Shown one piece after another: positions 12,024 to 25,378 of a stretch of 64,000 nucleotides of DNA (position 1 is its first letter; each line of letters starts with the position of its first letter). A program made the translations under genes and the position numbers. The DNA lies in NCBI RefSeq assembly GCF_020184175.1, contig NC_065530.1, forward strand, positions 20,251,260-20,315,259. Reading direction: 5' to 3'. Source of the DNA: Aphis gossypii. Taxonomy: Eukaryota; Arthropoda; Insecta; Hemiptera; Aphididae. The notes under the pieces are model-generated. The model saw only the letters and a list, made by a program, of their open reading frames with translations, did not search any database and was not told where the DNA came from.

Positions 12024-15000
12024 TCAATGTTTCCACGTATTTGATGAAAATATGTTAATCAAACTATCTCTGATAAGTGATGTTAAAATAGTATCCAAAT
12101 TATCTCTCATCGTTTTTGATAAATCATTTTTATCGTTTTGTTTTGAATTTTTTAGTTGATAATAATATAATGGTTTGTGTTCAATTTCTTTCGAGCAAAT
12201 TTTATCCACAACATCCCTGCAACAGTTGAATGCAACTATATTAAATCATAATTATTTTCAAATATAAATGCATTAGTAATTTACCATAAAATATTTTGAA
12301 AGTAATCTGAACAAACTAATTTTTGTTTTGTAATTCTTTTCTGTTGTTGAAAATTATGCTTTTTTAAGTTATGTTTTGCTTCATTTATCCATCTACTAAA
12401 TTCATCAGTTATTCTAACATGAGCATACAGTACTAAATGTTTTTCTTGTGGCTGTTTTTCTATTTTCATGTTTAATTTCTAAAAACATTTAATGGTACAT
12501 ATTTTTTAGTTTTATAGTTTCATTTCATAGTATGAAAATAAAATTGAAAAATTTCTACTACTTATATTATTTATATAAAAATTATAATATATAAATTCAT
12601 TTATTTATTTTTTTATTCAATTAAATGAGATTTAAAATGCTTACTGGTTTATAATTGCCACATTCGTCAATCTTAAAATACCCTTGAAGTCTGTCTTTGT
12701 TTATATTATAGTTTCTTAATGACCGTTCATAGTTTTCAATTTGAGAAACTAACTTATAAGTAATATTTAACATTATTGTTAAGATAGCTGGTTCATTATA
12801 ACTGGTAATTGATATTTGAAATATTTGACTGTTATGTTTTTTTAAATTTCCTTTAATCGGACTTATAACAGCTGTTAGTATTTTGTCGACTGTACACCTA
12901 AATCATATTGTTTTAACATTTAACATTTTTATTATTATCATCGTTATACAACATACATATTATTGTTGAACTATCGTTTGACCATCTATCTATATATATG
13001 TTACGGTCAAAGTAGGAAATTCGGAAAATTTTTGGACAATGTAAGAATGATTATTGTAATACTCAAATTGTTCATACATTGACCGGACATTGTACTAAAT
13101 TGCCCTGGAAAACTACTCTGCTCAGATTCAAGTGGGCAAAGTTAATTAAATACAGCGCGCTGCACAAATTTATATCAAATTGCATTTATATTGTATACTT
13201 AACAATATTACTACAAAACTATACATAGATATTAAAATATCTAACTATCTCTAAAAATCTTCTAATTTAGATGACCTAGCTTACGATAGGTATATTTGCA
13301 ATACATTGTGTAAGACCAACCGGTGTAAATGTAAAAAATCTGGTCGACTTTGCAACTCAAAGTGCCATAATAGTGGTGTGTGTATGGTAGTGAATAATGT
13401 AAAATAATGCTAACCCTTCATTATTAGTAATAATCAATTGAAATTAAATTATCAAAATAATTGTAGTTTAAAAATATATTTTATTTTATTCATATCAAAC
13501 CACTTTTATATTATAATATTTAAAAAGCTGTGCAAGTTAATGATATTTTCTGTAAGATATTTTCTTTAATTTTTTATGTATTTAATATTTAATTTACAGT
13601 GCCCAAATCTAATTGGATACTGTATAAAATGTCCGGCCAACGTTAATGTATTCTAACTTTGCCCTTGGAAATCGGGCATTGTACACAGTGCCCGATTTTC
13701 TACTTTGTCCGTAATATATATATCAAGAAAAAAATAAAATCCTACTCTTTCCACTCGTAAATAATTTCTTCATCACTGTCGTTATACAGACAAAACAAGG
13801 ATTTAATATTTGATTGCGTATATATTGGTTTAAGTATTATATTTTCCGCTGATAAAAATATTTTCCTATCATTCTGAATCGGTAAAAATGATGACAAGCC
13901 ATATCCTGGTGAAATAGTGGTTCTAGTATAAGATTCACCTTGTCCTGAAAGGATTATTTGGCGTCTGCAATAATTGTTTGTTAGTAGCATAATGGTAGCC
14001 TATAAAAATATAATTTTATTTATTCAAAATTTAGGTTAATTTAACGAATTTTTTAAAAAGTACCTTAAACGCACATAGTCTATCGGGTGAAAATACAAAT
14101 AGTATTGGATGTACTGATTTAGAATTGAATACTCCTCTTGGATTAAGACAACGGAAATATGGGTATGCAGGTGTTAATGAATCGTCAATTATCGAATATG
14201 TTACATTACAATTATTGCTATTGTACATCCAAAACGCCTGTTAAGTATGAATAAGTATTACTATAAAAATATTGATAACATAATAATATAATTTTATGAT
14301 GAACTTGTGCTGGTGGATTATGATGAGCTATGAATATTGGTATAAATTTGAATTCAAGTTGTTCAGTTGTTCCGTATTTCGGATCAAATGAAATCAAACC
14401 GTCTTTGAATGTTTTAGGTTCTATTAGCAACTCAGTGTTATATTGTAACGATTTATAAACTCCAATTGACCATTTATAACTCAAATTAATTTCTTCTTTA
14501 CTTATAGTATTTAATTCAATTTGTATTTTTGAAAAATTATCCATCTAAAAGGTTATAAGTATTAAATAACTATAATAATAAAATATTACAAAGGTAATAA
14601 TATACATATATATACCTACAATGATATTATTTTTAAAATTACTTTTAAGTTTGCAGTTGGAGTAATTCTAATACTCTTATGGTGCACACATTTATTGGAA
14701 ACAGTACTGCAGTTCTTTTGGTTATTAGTATTATTATTTTTGTTCTTCGATGTGCATTTTATGCATTCGTTGTATTTTAATCCCCAACTTATTGGTACTT
14801 TTGAAAAATTATATAACTGAATGTCAAAAGTGGTTGATTCAGAAATTACAGGTATAGTCCATATTAATGGTGATATATTTTTTGCATAAACTTCACAGAG
14901 TTCTTTATTTATTCTGTAATCAGTTTTGTATTTATATATAATCAATAGTTGTAGGTAGGTATATATTATATATAGATAGCTAATGCATATATGATCTCTA

Positions 15001-18000
15001 TTGTTAATCGTTGTTATAATAATTATTATTAATTACGTTATGCGATGAAAAAGTTTGTTCAAAGTCAATCTTCCAAAATAAGGTATAGAATCGTTAGATA
15101 TCCTTACGATTTGCAATGTACACGTTATGACGTTCATACTGACCGTTATTGTAATATCGTTTTCCGGATAACATTCCACTTTAGGATCGAACTGTATGGT
15201 GACGAAAAATTTTTGAAATCCCAACTCTGTAGGGTATATGGATAAATCCATTTTCTAAAAATAACGTAAGTAGCATAACAGTTTACTCACGCAATCATCG
15301 GAATGTAAAAACATAAAAAAAAATAACATACACACTGATTTTGCTGAGGTGTGAATCGAAAAGTTTCTGGATTCATTTTACATGTAGGAGTAGACAAAAT
15401 CATAGAATTTTCTGGAATTTTAACAAAATTGATTTTTGCATAAGAACGATTTTTATTTTCAATGATAAATCTTTGTATTTTTTCCGTGTTTACTATTACA
15501 TTGTTTAAATAACAATTTTCTGGCGTTACCTAAAGTCAAAGAAATAGAGTGAATCGTTTATTTTTCGAAGAATGAAATATGAATACTGCACGGCACTGGC
15601 CGTAGTCACAATTTTATAATCGGTGCCATTCAAAATACATAATATATGTTATGTTATAAATTATATTATAAATCGTTTATTCTTATTTGTTCGTATTTAT
15701 AATGATAAGTGTAATTCACGACTGCCGAGGGTGATCATAGCCCATAGGTGGAGACTTGCCCACCTAAAAATTATTGTTTACCTTATACTAGACTCACTCC
15801 ATCTGAAGAATAAAATACATATTTTAGGTCAATTGGCCTACAGATCTCAAACAACATTATGTAATCAAGAATTACAAATTAAATAATTTGTGATGTATTA
15901 AAGTAAATTATTATTTATGAATATACCCAAAATTATTAAAACGTTTACAAGAAAAAATCATGGCTTTGCAATTTAATTCGACAACTTGCCAATGCAATTT
16001 CTCGGCAAGTGCAATATAAAAATGGTTAGGTACGTATGAGTAAATTGCGAAACAGGTTTAGTAATTTTTAAATTATATATGCTAGGAAAAAATTTGCATT
16101 TTGATGTCGAAAATAATTCATATTTTCACTGAAAAATAAGTATATTAATATACTGAATTATATTAAAAACTTTTTTTTAAATATTCATGTTTATTTTTTA
16201 ATGTCTAGTTTTTTTTTTTTTTTAATGTTATAATACAATAATACATATTATCATAATATACTATCAAAGTTCTGCCTATATGCGTGTAAAATTTTTTTTA
16301 CTTTAAATGTAAGGCTTGATATGACATATAATTTTTTTTTTATTATTGATAAAATAGAATATTTACAATCTGTAATATTTATATACAACACAATAAGTAA
16401 ATTTGATAATAAAAGTGAAAAACATAACTTGAGATGGCGCGAGGAGGGAAGACCACCAGTGTGGATACCCTCGGCATATAATTTATGGAGAAAATATAGG
16501 TATTATGAAAATAATATCAAATAAGGTGTCTATTGCTCGTTCAAATGTTTTAAAAAAAATATATTTTAATAATTTATAAGCCCGACGGTGATTGATGGTA
16601 ACGACTTTTAAGCTCACTTGAAATTGCGTTTTGCATCCGGTTCCTTGGATGGTGACGGGTAGCGCGTTGAAAATTTCGGGATAGTCGTTGTGATCACACG
16701 TTAAATAGCATGTCGCTTCTACCGTATACGTCAAGCACTCTGTCGGTCGGAACGATAATCGCAAGTCGCGTCTCTCGTTGGGCCCTAATTCGCCGACCAG
16801 CGCATCAAACTCAAACACAAACGGCCACGGTATCGTCCTTTCAGATCTCTCGGCATCGCCTCGCAGCATCGATGACAGTCGTTCGAGCTTCCTCACAGAC
16901 ACCGTTGCAGAATTTATTGAACACTCGTCATAGCTTTGATTCGTCATCGTCAACGAACATTCGTCGTCCTCTTCGGGTCCATCTTCCTTTTCCCGTTCAA
17001 CGTACTCAGGTACACAGTACTTTTTCGGTTTGACATATTTTTCCAGTACGACGTCTTTATTCGGTTTGGCGTCGTTTTTTAATTTCACGTCAATTTCTGA
17101 TTCGGCGTTATTTTTCGATCCATCATCCATCATTTCCGATCTGACGTCCATTTCCGATCCGGCATCCATTTCCGATTCGGTATAAAAGTTTTCGTATTCG
17201 TATTCAACACCCATCTCTTCGTTATCAATTTCTTTTTTGACTTCCAAACCCAAAGGATAACGACGCTTAGTAGACACAAATTCTATCGCTTCGTTGTTCA
17301 CCGAATGATATTGAGTACTCATTTCTATGTAGTACCGTAACCTATGTCTGGTCGTGTTGACTATCGGTACGTGTTCGTTCCGCATTTCGTAACCCACTTG
17401 GACGTCGTTCGGCATTACCACGTGATTCCGCTCGCCGATCGTCACGCACCCGAATTCTGCACTCGCGTAGATGTCTATGCTGATCTGTAACCAAATTGAT
17501 TTTTTTTTTTTATTCAAATTTAACATAATTTATCATTATTTTTAATTTTTTCGATATGCCTACCTTATTGCAGTGGTACATTTTAGACTCTATACTTTTT
17601 GGTTTTGTTTATTTTTATGTAAAATATATGTGATGGTGGGAAAATAAAAAAATCCATATAACAAAATTATATGACAATTATTATTATGAATTATGTAATT
17701 CAAATTTCAAATTGCTTATGATTAATTTAAAAAAGGGAGAATACCTCATCCATCTCTTGCGTGTACCACACAAATAATACGCCATTTAATATCAAAATAA
17801 ATTAGTATAGGTGTCTATCATTAATTATAAAGGTACTGTACCGAATTATTATCGAAGCCATCGAATATAACGTTCCACCGTTCAGCGTAAAGCGATTCTT
17901 TATTGCTCGTTTTCATCAGTTGAAATACTATAATTTGGTAATCGCTATTTATCATTCCCATCATGGGTTTTGCTAATAACATTCTATAATGTAAAAATTT

Positions 18001-21000
18001 TTAATTTTTAAATCAGTGCGTCATAGTGTCGTCCATAGTCACCATAATAAAATTAATAATATAATATATTATGTACAAATTATAAGAAATGTATAAAGAT
18101 AGAAATATAGAATTGCTGCAGGTTGCAGGTATTATAGATTCAAACCATGATTTAAGATAATATACTTTAAGTCTAAAGATATATTATATATAATATTAAA
18201 GATATAAATATTTAATCGTGATTCCAAATTTTCAATATGTAGGTACTTATAGTTAATTGTGTGTAGTTATAGACGATATACATATATAAGTATTTTAGTA
18301 TTACATAGTGTTGATGATAAGTGATAACGAATATTTTAGACGGTTCCGTATACCTATATAGAAGAACCGTGAGTAGTGAGTACACACTACACATATTATA
18401 CTATTATAGTAAACCCCTGTGAGTCAAGGATTACTCTAAAATCCGGATTAGTATTGCAGGTTTGAGGTTACCTACGGTAATTCATGCTTATCGAAAGACG
18501 CGATTTTAAAAGAGGTATAGCAATCACCAACAGTAACCGTTAATATACTGAATTATTAACGTGATTATTAGATTTAAACTTTGGAGATCGTAGATTTCTA
18601 TAAAAAAAAAAAACTAACGGAAATGGAAGGGTTTGAATAGTTTGCTAGTGATAAGAATTATTAGGTAACTATGCAGAAAGCATAATATAATGAGAAAACT
18701 ACTAGATTATATACTCATATAATTATCTAGGTATATTATACTTATAATTCTTTGCATAGGTGTAGTTTTAAATATTGCTCATTAGTATATTATATATATG
18801 TGGATTGTGGATATTGCCCATATTATTTTAAATATTAAATGGTTTAACCTATTATTAAATAGGTAAGAATATTTTTACTGTTTTTTAAATATTATTTTAA
18901 TTATTAATCTGTCAAAAAAATGAATTATTTTTATTTTTGATATTTTAATTTTGAAATAAGGGTTGATAATTTAAAATTTACAAAAAGTTTTCATTTTTAA
19001 ATTACTTACTTAGTCTTTATTATAAATGTATTTACTATATTTAGTGTTTGACACAAATATGTGTAAAGTACAGTAATAACTTTGTTTACCTAATTTTTAT
19101 AAAATAATTTAATTATACATATTTGTGGTATTCAGTTGGATCACAGAAAAAATATAACTACTAATTATCTCTAAAAGATATTTTATATAGATATGGTTAT
19201 CTCATATGGTTACCTAAGATTTTTATTTCATAACTTTGGGCTTATGAAAGGGATGTCTAAGATGTCTTGGTCCATGAATATGTTACAACTTACATTGATT
19301 ACCTACCTTAGAATTAAGTGTTTTATCAAATCTGAAATCATGAACTACCTATTGGTTAATTAAAATATACTCGTATAAGTATAATGTTTAGACGAAACTT
19401 GAATTAAATATTTAAAATTTAAATCCATGTGGTATATTATTATTTTCCGACTTGAAATATGTGTGCGTTACGAATTTATTATGGTTAATATAATTTTTAT
19501 TTTAACCGTTTAAATGGTCATACTGTTAAATTTTGCAATATAATCAATTTTTTTGATAAACTTGATATCTTATCAAGTAACAATAATTAACACTTTTTCA
19601 GTACTATTATATTTTAGTATTTATGTTTATTGTTTAATATTATACTATTATAGTTTTGATTTTGATTTTTCCTTTTTTTTTTTTTTGTTTAGTTTTGCTT
19701 GAAATTTTAGCAAACTTCCAGTATAAGAAAAGTATTAATGTTAAATTGTTGGTACATTTATAATCAAGAGAATAATAGGAGAATTCAGTTTTTTAAGCTT
19801 TGAAAGAATATTTATTAAATATTTTTTTGAAGTTCTTGTAATATAATTGGATTTATGTCAAGTATTGAATTAATGATTCATATTGTTTGACAGTAAGTAA
19901 TTATATTTTTTTTCTTAAGTACTTATTATTAAGGCTGAGGACTTGTAGGTAAACCATTGTAACCGCTAAACATTCATCAAACATGTATTTTTGCATGTTT
20001 ATATTATGTACCTACCTACTTACCTTTGATTGGAAATTTTAAATCTTGAATATTATATTATCTATAAATTGAGTCTATTATATACTTTTATCTCTTGAAA
20101 TATTAACTGAAGCACTTTTATTGCTTCACAAAATCTACCACAATAATTCAGATTAGAAAAGGCACACAGATTGATAGGTCCCAGAAAAACTTCATAACAT
20201 AAAACTTAATCTGTCTTTAACTTAAGATTTTTTTGTTTTTGTAAAATAAATTTGCAAATAGTACAAATTCTCAGTTATATCATAGGTACATATTCAAATT
20301 TATTTTGTTGTTTTCTCTAATTTTGATGTTAATATTTTGATTTTTGTCAATATAATATTTTATATGCCATTAAATTAAAATACAATTTGTGTGTGATTTT
20401 CATATTTTACATTATTGACATTATGATAATGTCTCTGCTGTGATGAACATATTTGGAAGCGCTATGCACATATATTTATAGTGGCCAATATCAGGGATAT
20501 TAGTATACCGTTGGGATACATTAGACCGATCAGCTGATTGAGTGTCGCTTCTATATTGTTCTGTGATACTACCAACTAGGTACACCTACCTTTTATTTAA
20601 TGAGCTCGAGTATAGATGTAGGTATAGTTTATTGTGCTAAAAATAATTATAATAGAATACATCTTGAATATATTATATATTAAAATGGATAACACATTTA
20701 TCTTAAATTCTGTGGTCTCTTAGCAATGAATTGTTTTTTTTCCACAGAAAAAGACTCAATATGAAAACTTAAAATGAAAGTTGTGATAAATAAATTTCAA
20801 AATAATAAACTGTACATAATACTATTTATTATCCTTTATAGTTTATGTCGTTTATGACATTAAGACTAGGTATTGTTTTTCTCTTGTTGAAATTTGATGA
20901 AAACATGTAATCTTTTGTATACTATTATTATATAATATATACCTACAAATATATAGAAAAAAATCAATATTTTTAGGTTCTTTAAATTTGAATTATTATC

Positions 21001-24000
21001 AAATGTAATAATTTGATATTTTGTTGTAGTTTAAAAAATATTTTAATTTTTAAAATTAAATTAGAGTATATTTCATAATATGTAGGCATTTTTAGTGGTT
21101 GTCGCATATGGGAATAACGGTTAATTATTGATTCATTCGCCTATTAGATTCAAAATGGCTGGTTCCGATTTTTACGTATATTAACACACATAAATAAATC
21201 GTCTATTCGACTAACACATCAGTTAATGAGGTCATTTAAAAATTAAATAAATAAATAAAATATTATGTACATACATTGAACAAATGTACTATAAATAGTA
21301 CCAGTATTTTACGATAGTTTCTACAATTGTATATGTTAACTAAACGGAGAAGAATAATTATGAAATGTTGACTCTTATAATATACGTATTATGATTCTTA
21401 TCAATAAGCAAACTATTAATTTTTGACTTACGATTTATTAGGCGGTCGTAATTCAAACGTTGTTGGCATTCGGATGACTCTTTTAATCAACAGTGTGGCG
21501 AACACAGGTGTAGAAGCCGGTACGGTGGGTGGCATTACTATTACGTTATTGAGTTTGCATGTAGTTTTCCATCCGTTAAAAGGCTTTTCGGAAGAATGTC
21601 CTATAGACATTAATACAATTTTATATGAAATTAGATATTTATAGTTCTACGCTTTCACTGTTTCTATCGCAGCATCTGTTTACAGATCAACATGATGGGC
21701 TAACGCCGCTAACAAGAATAGGTACATATTATATTATGGATGTATACCGAGTGATCCATTTAATATAAGACATTCATTTTTTTCTTATAAAAACCGTGGA
21801 TATAGTACTATAATAGGTAGTACCTCGAAAAAAGGTTAATCAATGGCTAACTACACTGCTCATCCAAGCTTTAAAATAAAAAAGTTGTATAATTATAAGT
21901 TATAAACTATTTGTCCGAAATTTGGTTTGTATAAATCAAAAAACTTTGTATGTATAACATGAAATTTAAAATGTATATTATTGTCATTAGTAACAGTAAA
22001 AATACTTAAAAATTTTAATTTTTTTTTCCAAAAATATTAGTATAATGAGTAATGAGTGTCTTACGTTAAATAGATTTACTCCGTCTATATGCGTACCGAT
22101 GACTGTTAATGAAATGTTCATCGGAACGACGTACGTAAGCTTCGGAAATGCATCATTCGTAGTTTCACAATTCAACGGTTGTGGAGAATCGGTGGTGCTA
22201 AAATGAACGTTAGCTTCAAACTCAATAAAGTAAATATTTGATATGATTTTTGGTCGAAACGTGCATTTTAACCTTTTCGTATCGTGGCATTCGATGTAAA
22301 ACTGTTTTGGACTTATCGTGAATGGGCTATCATCGCTGGGTTCTGTGTATAAGAAGAAATATATATTATAAATACACTACGTTAGGTTAATGTTTAGGCC
22401 TAGCTAGAAGTCATAAGTCTATGATTCAAATTGTCGTTGACCACCTATACATTTTATTAATGTTTAATCGTGTATACCTATCCAGTTTATCCAAAGCGTC
22501 GTATCAGAATCGTTATGTACGTTAAATGCCAGAGTTTTCACATTTTTTACGTAGCCGAATCGCAATTCTTTCGGTAATACTGTTACTAGGTGTTGAACAT
22601 CGTTCCTCGGGTGCGCAACGTCTTTAAAGAATTCAGCGTAATTGTTTTTAGATTTCGGCAATGATCCGAACGGTGACCTGAAGTACGAAAACGGATCCAC
22701 TTTCATTTTACCAGAAAATGCGTATATATCAACGAAAATGGGATGCTGAAACATAATATTATAATATGCACTTATACTTTTTAAAACTGGCTAACAAGAT
22801 TTTTAAATTTCTATCGATTGGCGGTGAAGTAATTAACTCTATAGCCTGCCACCGATCGTACTCTTTTCGCCCGCATCCTCATTTTGGTCAAATATGATAA
22901 AATAGTTGCTTCTTTTCATCTAAAAAAATTGTATTCTTTTTATCTACTGTTCAATACTCAACATTTTAGAAAACACTGCCTTAAAATGTCTTAATAAAAT
23001 AATTAACATAACTCAGAAGGCACCACGAGCAAGCGACTTTTATTACTTTCCTAAAATGTATCGTGTTTGTGTACGTTAAAATAATTATTGTATTATATAG
23101 GTACAAAATTATGTTCCTACATATATATTAAATTAAATAGTATCCATTTACAATAGTATTTTAAAAATAGGAAAGTAAAAAACAAAGATAAACAATAATA
23201 TGAATCATCGAATGAAATCGATATGAATTTATTAAATCTTTGGTTATGTGAAATGATTTTATTAAACTAATTTTGAAGCAGTGCTCTCAAAAATATTGAA
23301 CGTGCAATCGTGGGTAAAAATTATTTTTAGGCGAAAAAAGGGAATTACCTACTTTATTATATTTGGTTAAAAAGCGGACGTGGGCGAATTTTTGGCTAAA
23401 AGTAGTTGCGACAATACGGTTTTGTACATTATATAAATACCTATAGTGCATAATAGAGCAAACAGAGGCTAGAGTACTAGACTGTGTTAGAGTGTTATTA
23501 GTTTTAACAAAGTACACTATATAAAAGTATAATAAATGTGGACATATTTTGAAGATACATATAAATATGTATAAATATAAAAATCATTGAACAAAAATAT
23601 TAGTGCATATCTTCTTAGGTAGGTACTAATGTTGTAACCTATAAAATAAATTAAAATAATTTTTTTTTGGTTTCTTGTTTAAAATAATTAATTTACTTGG
23701 AATTACATCTTTAAATGTCATTCAAAAATTGATAACAATTTTTTTATACTTTTCCTATAGATAAGACATTAATAATAAATTATTGATACTAATTAAAGAA
23801 ATTGTCCAACATTTTTTGGATTTTAAAAAGTCAATTACCAATAGATAGGTACGGTTAGTTTTCGTTAAATAATGAAATAATAGATAATAATAGATATTAT
23901 TATTATTTAATATTTTAATAAATTTGGCCATAATATGGTATTCTTCTAAATGTATTTAAATTTTGTACGTAGGTATAATGCTGTTATATATTTGATTATG

Positions 24001-25378
24001 GCCACTAAATAATATACTATATACGGGTGTATAGAGAATTAGAGACCTTACGGCTTACATGGTATGCGATCAGAATGTAAAGCCGTTTGTAATAATATCC
24101 AATTTGAATGGGTTTTAATTCCAATTTGATCTGAATCCGATTTTGGATGACTCCGAACGATGGATGACATTTTATCGGACAATTCGTCCAATCATATTGC
24201 ACGTGATACTGCCCCGACATTTTGGACTTGTTTATTAGGTTTATTGACTTGATAATTGGTTTATCTCCTTCTGATCGGCACATGAACACTTTGACCGGTA
24301 AAATTTTCACTGATGGACCTTAAAGTTTTATAGACATAAACAAATTGTATATGTTCTGTATTAGTAATTTAATAATATATTTTATTGTCTTATTGAACAA
24401 TATTTTAATGGTCCTTACGATTCTTCAGATAAAAATGTCATTGATTATAAATACTTATATTACGTAAAATACGATAAAGTTTTCAATTTGATATAATTTA
24501 TGGCTTCAGTTCAATATTTAATATTTACTATTTAGTGTAAATTACTGAAATTACCGTAACATGATCCTTGTACTCGTACTATGACTTTTTGTACTATTTC
24601 ATCATCACTATGTTCACTTTGTGTTTCGCAGTTGTCGGATTCATCACTGATCTCTTCAATTGTATCGTCTGTCGAAAATAGTGTGAAGTATTCTAGCGTA
24701 TTTTGTACTAATACAGATTTCGGAGAAAATATTACTGTAAAAGTCGCTTTTTTGTTTGGAAATATTCGTTGGGTTTTTGATGGTTCAAATTCGATCGAAT
24801 CGGCCAAATACATAAATTCATTATTATTTTTTACTTTAAATTTTGTAACTTTCTAAAAAATTAACAAAAATACATAATAATAATTAAGTGTATATCATTT
24901 CTTATCGATGTTTTTTTTTAGATATAGTATCTATTAAGTACATTAACAAATATACATTTAGCATTAATGTTAGGTTTCTAATACAGAAATGTAAGTACTA
25001 CAACCAGACATTAAAATAATTAAATACAAACATACTTATTTTTAGTATTTAAAAGTAAAATAATCATAAAGATAGATACTTTCAATACTTTCATATAGTT
25101 GTATGTTAACATGCTCTGTGTTTTATACAATTTAGAAAGTTTTATTTTGTGCATAATCATAGAACAAACAGTAAAATATAATGGCGTATGAAAATATCGT
25201 AGTTTTTAATAATAACTAAAAAAAAAACAAAAAAACGTGAACTTGCTTTTAAATTGTTGGTTACGTCAATTGATCTTTTATGAACAGAACCAACTTGGAC
25301 GACACCAAAGTCGATATTTATTAAATATTTGTTTGCGTTTTCGTTATTAGTTTCAGTCGTTTCAGACCCAGAATGCAT
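12024..25378 (-). CDS. CFAP65: Cilia- and flagella-associated protein 65 (CFAP65/CCDC108-like)
   Basis: Seventeen minus-strand exons keep one frame: 25378-25247, 24852-24555, 24318-24059, 22745-22478, 22342-22097, 21600-21432, 17983-17842, 17484-16618, 15529-15332, 15254-15037, 14913-14643, 14544-14305, 14237-14064, 13999-13746, 12897-12645, 12478-12285 and 12216-12024. The product is about 1458 aa, shorter than vertebrate CFAP65. It is built of repeated ASH/MSP-type beta domains: INIDFGVVQVGSVHKRSIDV (from residue 20), ATFTVIFSPKS, and KLELKPIQIGYYYKRLYILI. Family-like landmarks follow: HHPIFVDIYAFSG, YAEFFKD, LPKELRFGYV, CTFRPK and SLTVIGHSS. Residues about 590-690 form an acidic, low-complexity insert. 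CFAP65 is an axonemal, central-apparatus-linked protein needed for sperm flagella. An in-frame TAA precedes the ATG. Intron 1 appears to be GC-AG; intron 12 has a weak donor (GTTCAT). Hydin or DLEC1-type paralogues are the main alternatives. Confidence 0.82.
13001..13714 (+). mobile_element. Degenerate TIR element with KRBA2/Ginger-like Cys-rich tail, inside a CFAP65 intron
   Basis: Within the intron between CFAP65 exons 14 and 15, the left end TTACGGTCAAAGTAGGAAAT (13001) matches the reverse complement of the right end, TTACGGACAAAGTAGAAAAT (13714 leftward). Subterminal parts also mirror each other (GGGCAAAGTTA near 13134 versus TAACTTTGCCC near 13655). On the plus strand 13309-13407 encodes a cysteine-rich tail ending in TAA, with spacing C-x5-C-x-C-x6-C-x3-C-H-x4-C. 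This is like the C-terminus of KRBA2/Ginger-type integrases common in aphid genomes. It is preceded in frame by LDDLAYDRYICNTL. The integrase core is absent. The element lies opposite to the host gene. Confidence 0.5.
15530..16617. other. CFAP65 intron 8, no nested gene
   Basis: This 1.1-kb intron holds AT-rich sequence with a poly-T run near 16209-16222 and two small GC-richer patches (about 15720-15770 and 16430-16480). The open frames across it have no recognisable domain and I regard them as chance. Confidence 0.5.
17020..17180 (-). repeat. Degenerate codon repeat encoding the acidic insert of CFAP65
   Basis: The coding sequence repeats short units of the form Ser-Glu-(Met/Ile)-Asp-(Ala/Val), seen as SEMDAGSEMDVRSEMMDDGS and further decayed copies, at about residues 609-660. 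At DNA level the plus strand shows reiterated TTCCGAT(C/T)(C/T)GGC-like blocks. The array is in frame and probably length-variable. Confidence 0.6.
17984..21431. other. Large CFAP65 intron 6 (3.4 kb)
   Basis: This is the longest intron of the gene and divides the N-terminal domain block from the exon carrying the acidic insert. Near 18407-18470 the text AGTAAACCCCTGTGAGTC and ATCCGGATTAG resembles a pogo/Tigger-type transposon end, but no partner end was found. No nested gene or RNA was seen. Confidence 0.45.
22746..24058. other. CFAP65 intron 3, no nested gene
   Basis: AT-rich intron of 1.3 kb between exons 3 and 4. A minus-strand frame at 23287-23517 has no recognisable domain or splice context and is treated as chance. 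Confidence 0.5.

Noticed and set aside
16710..17033. Plus-strand 107-codon frame
   Set aside because: Shadow of the CFAP65 minus-strand exon at 16618-17484.
18407..18470. Pogo/Tigger-like terminus (AGTAAACCCCTGTGAG...ATCCGGATTAG)
   Set aside because: Only a loose resemblance and no matching second end within the intron.
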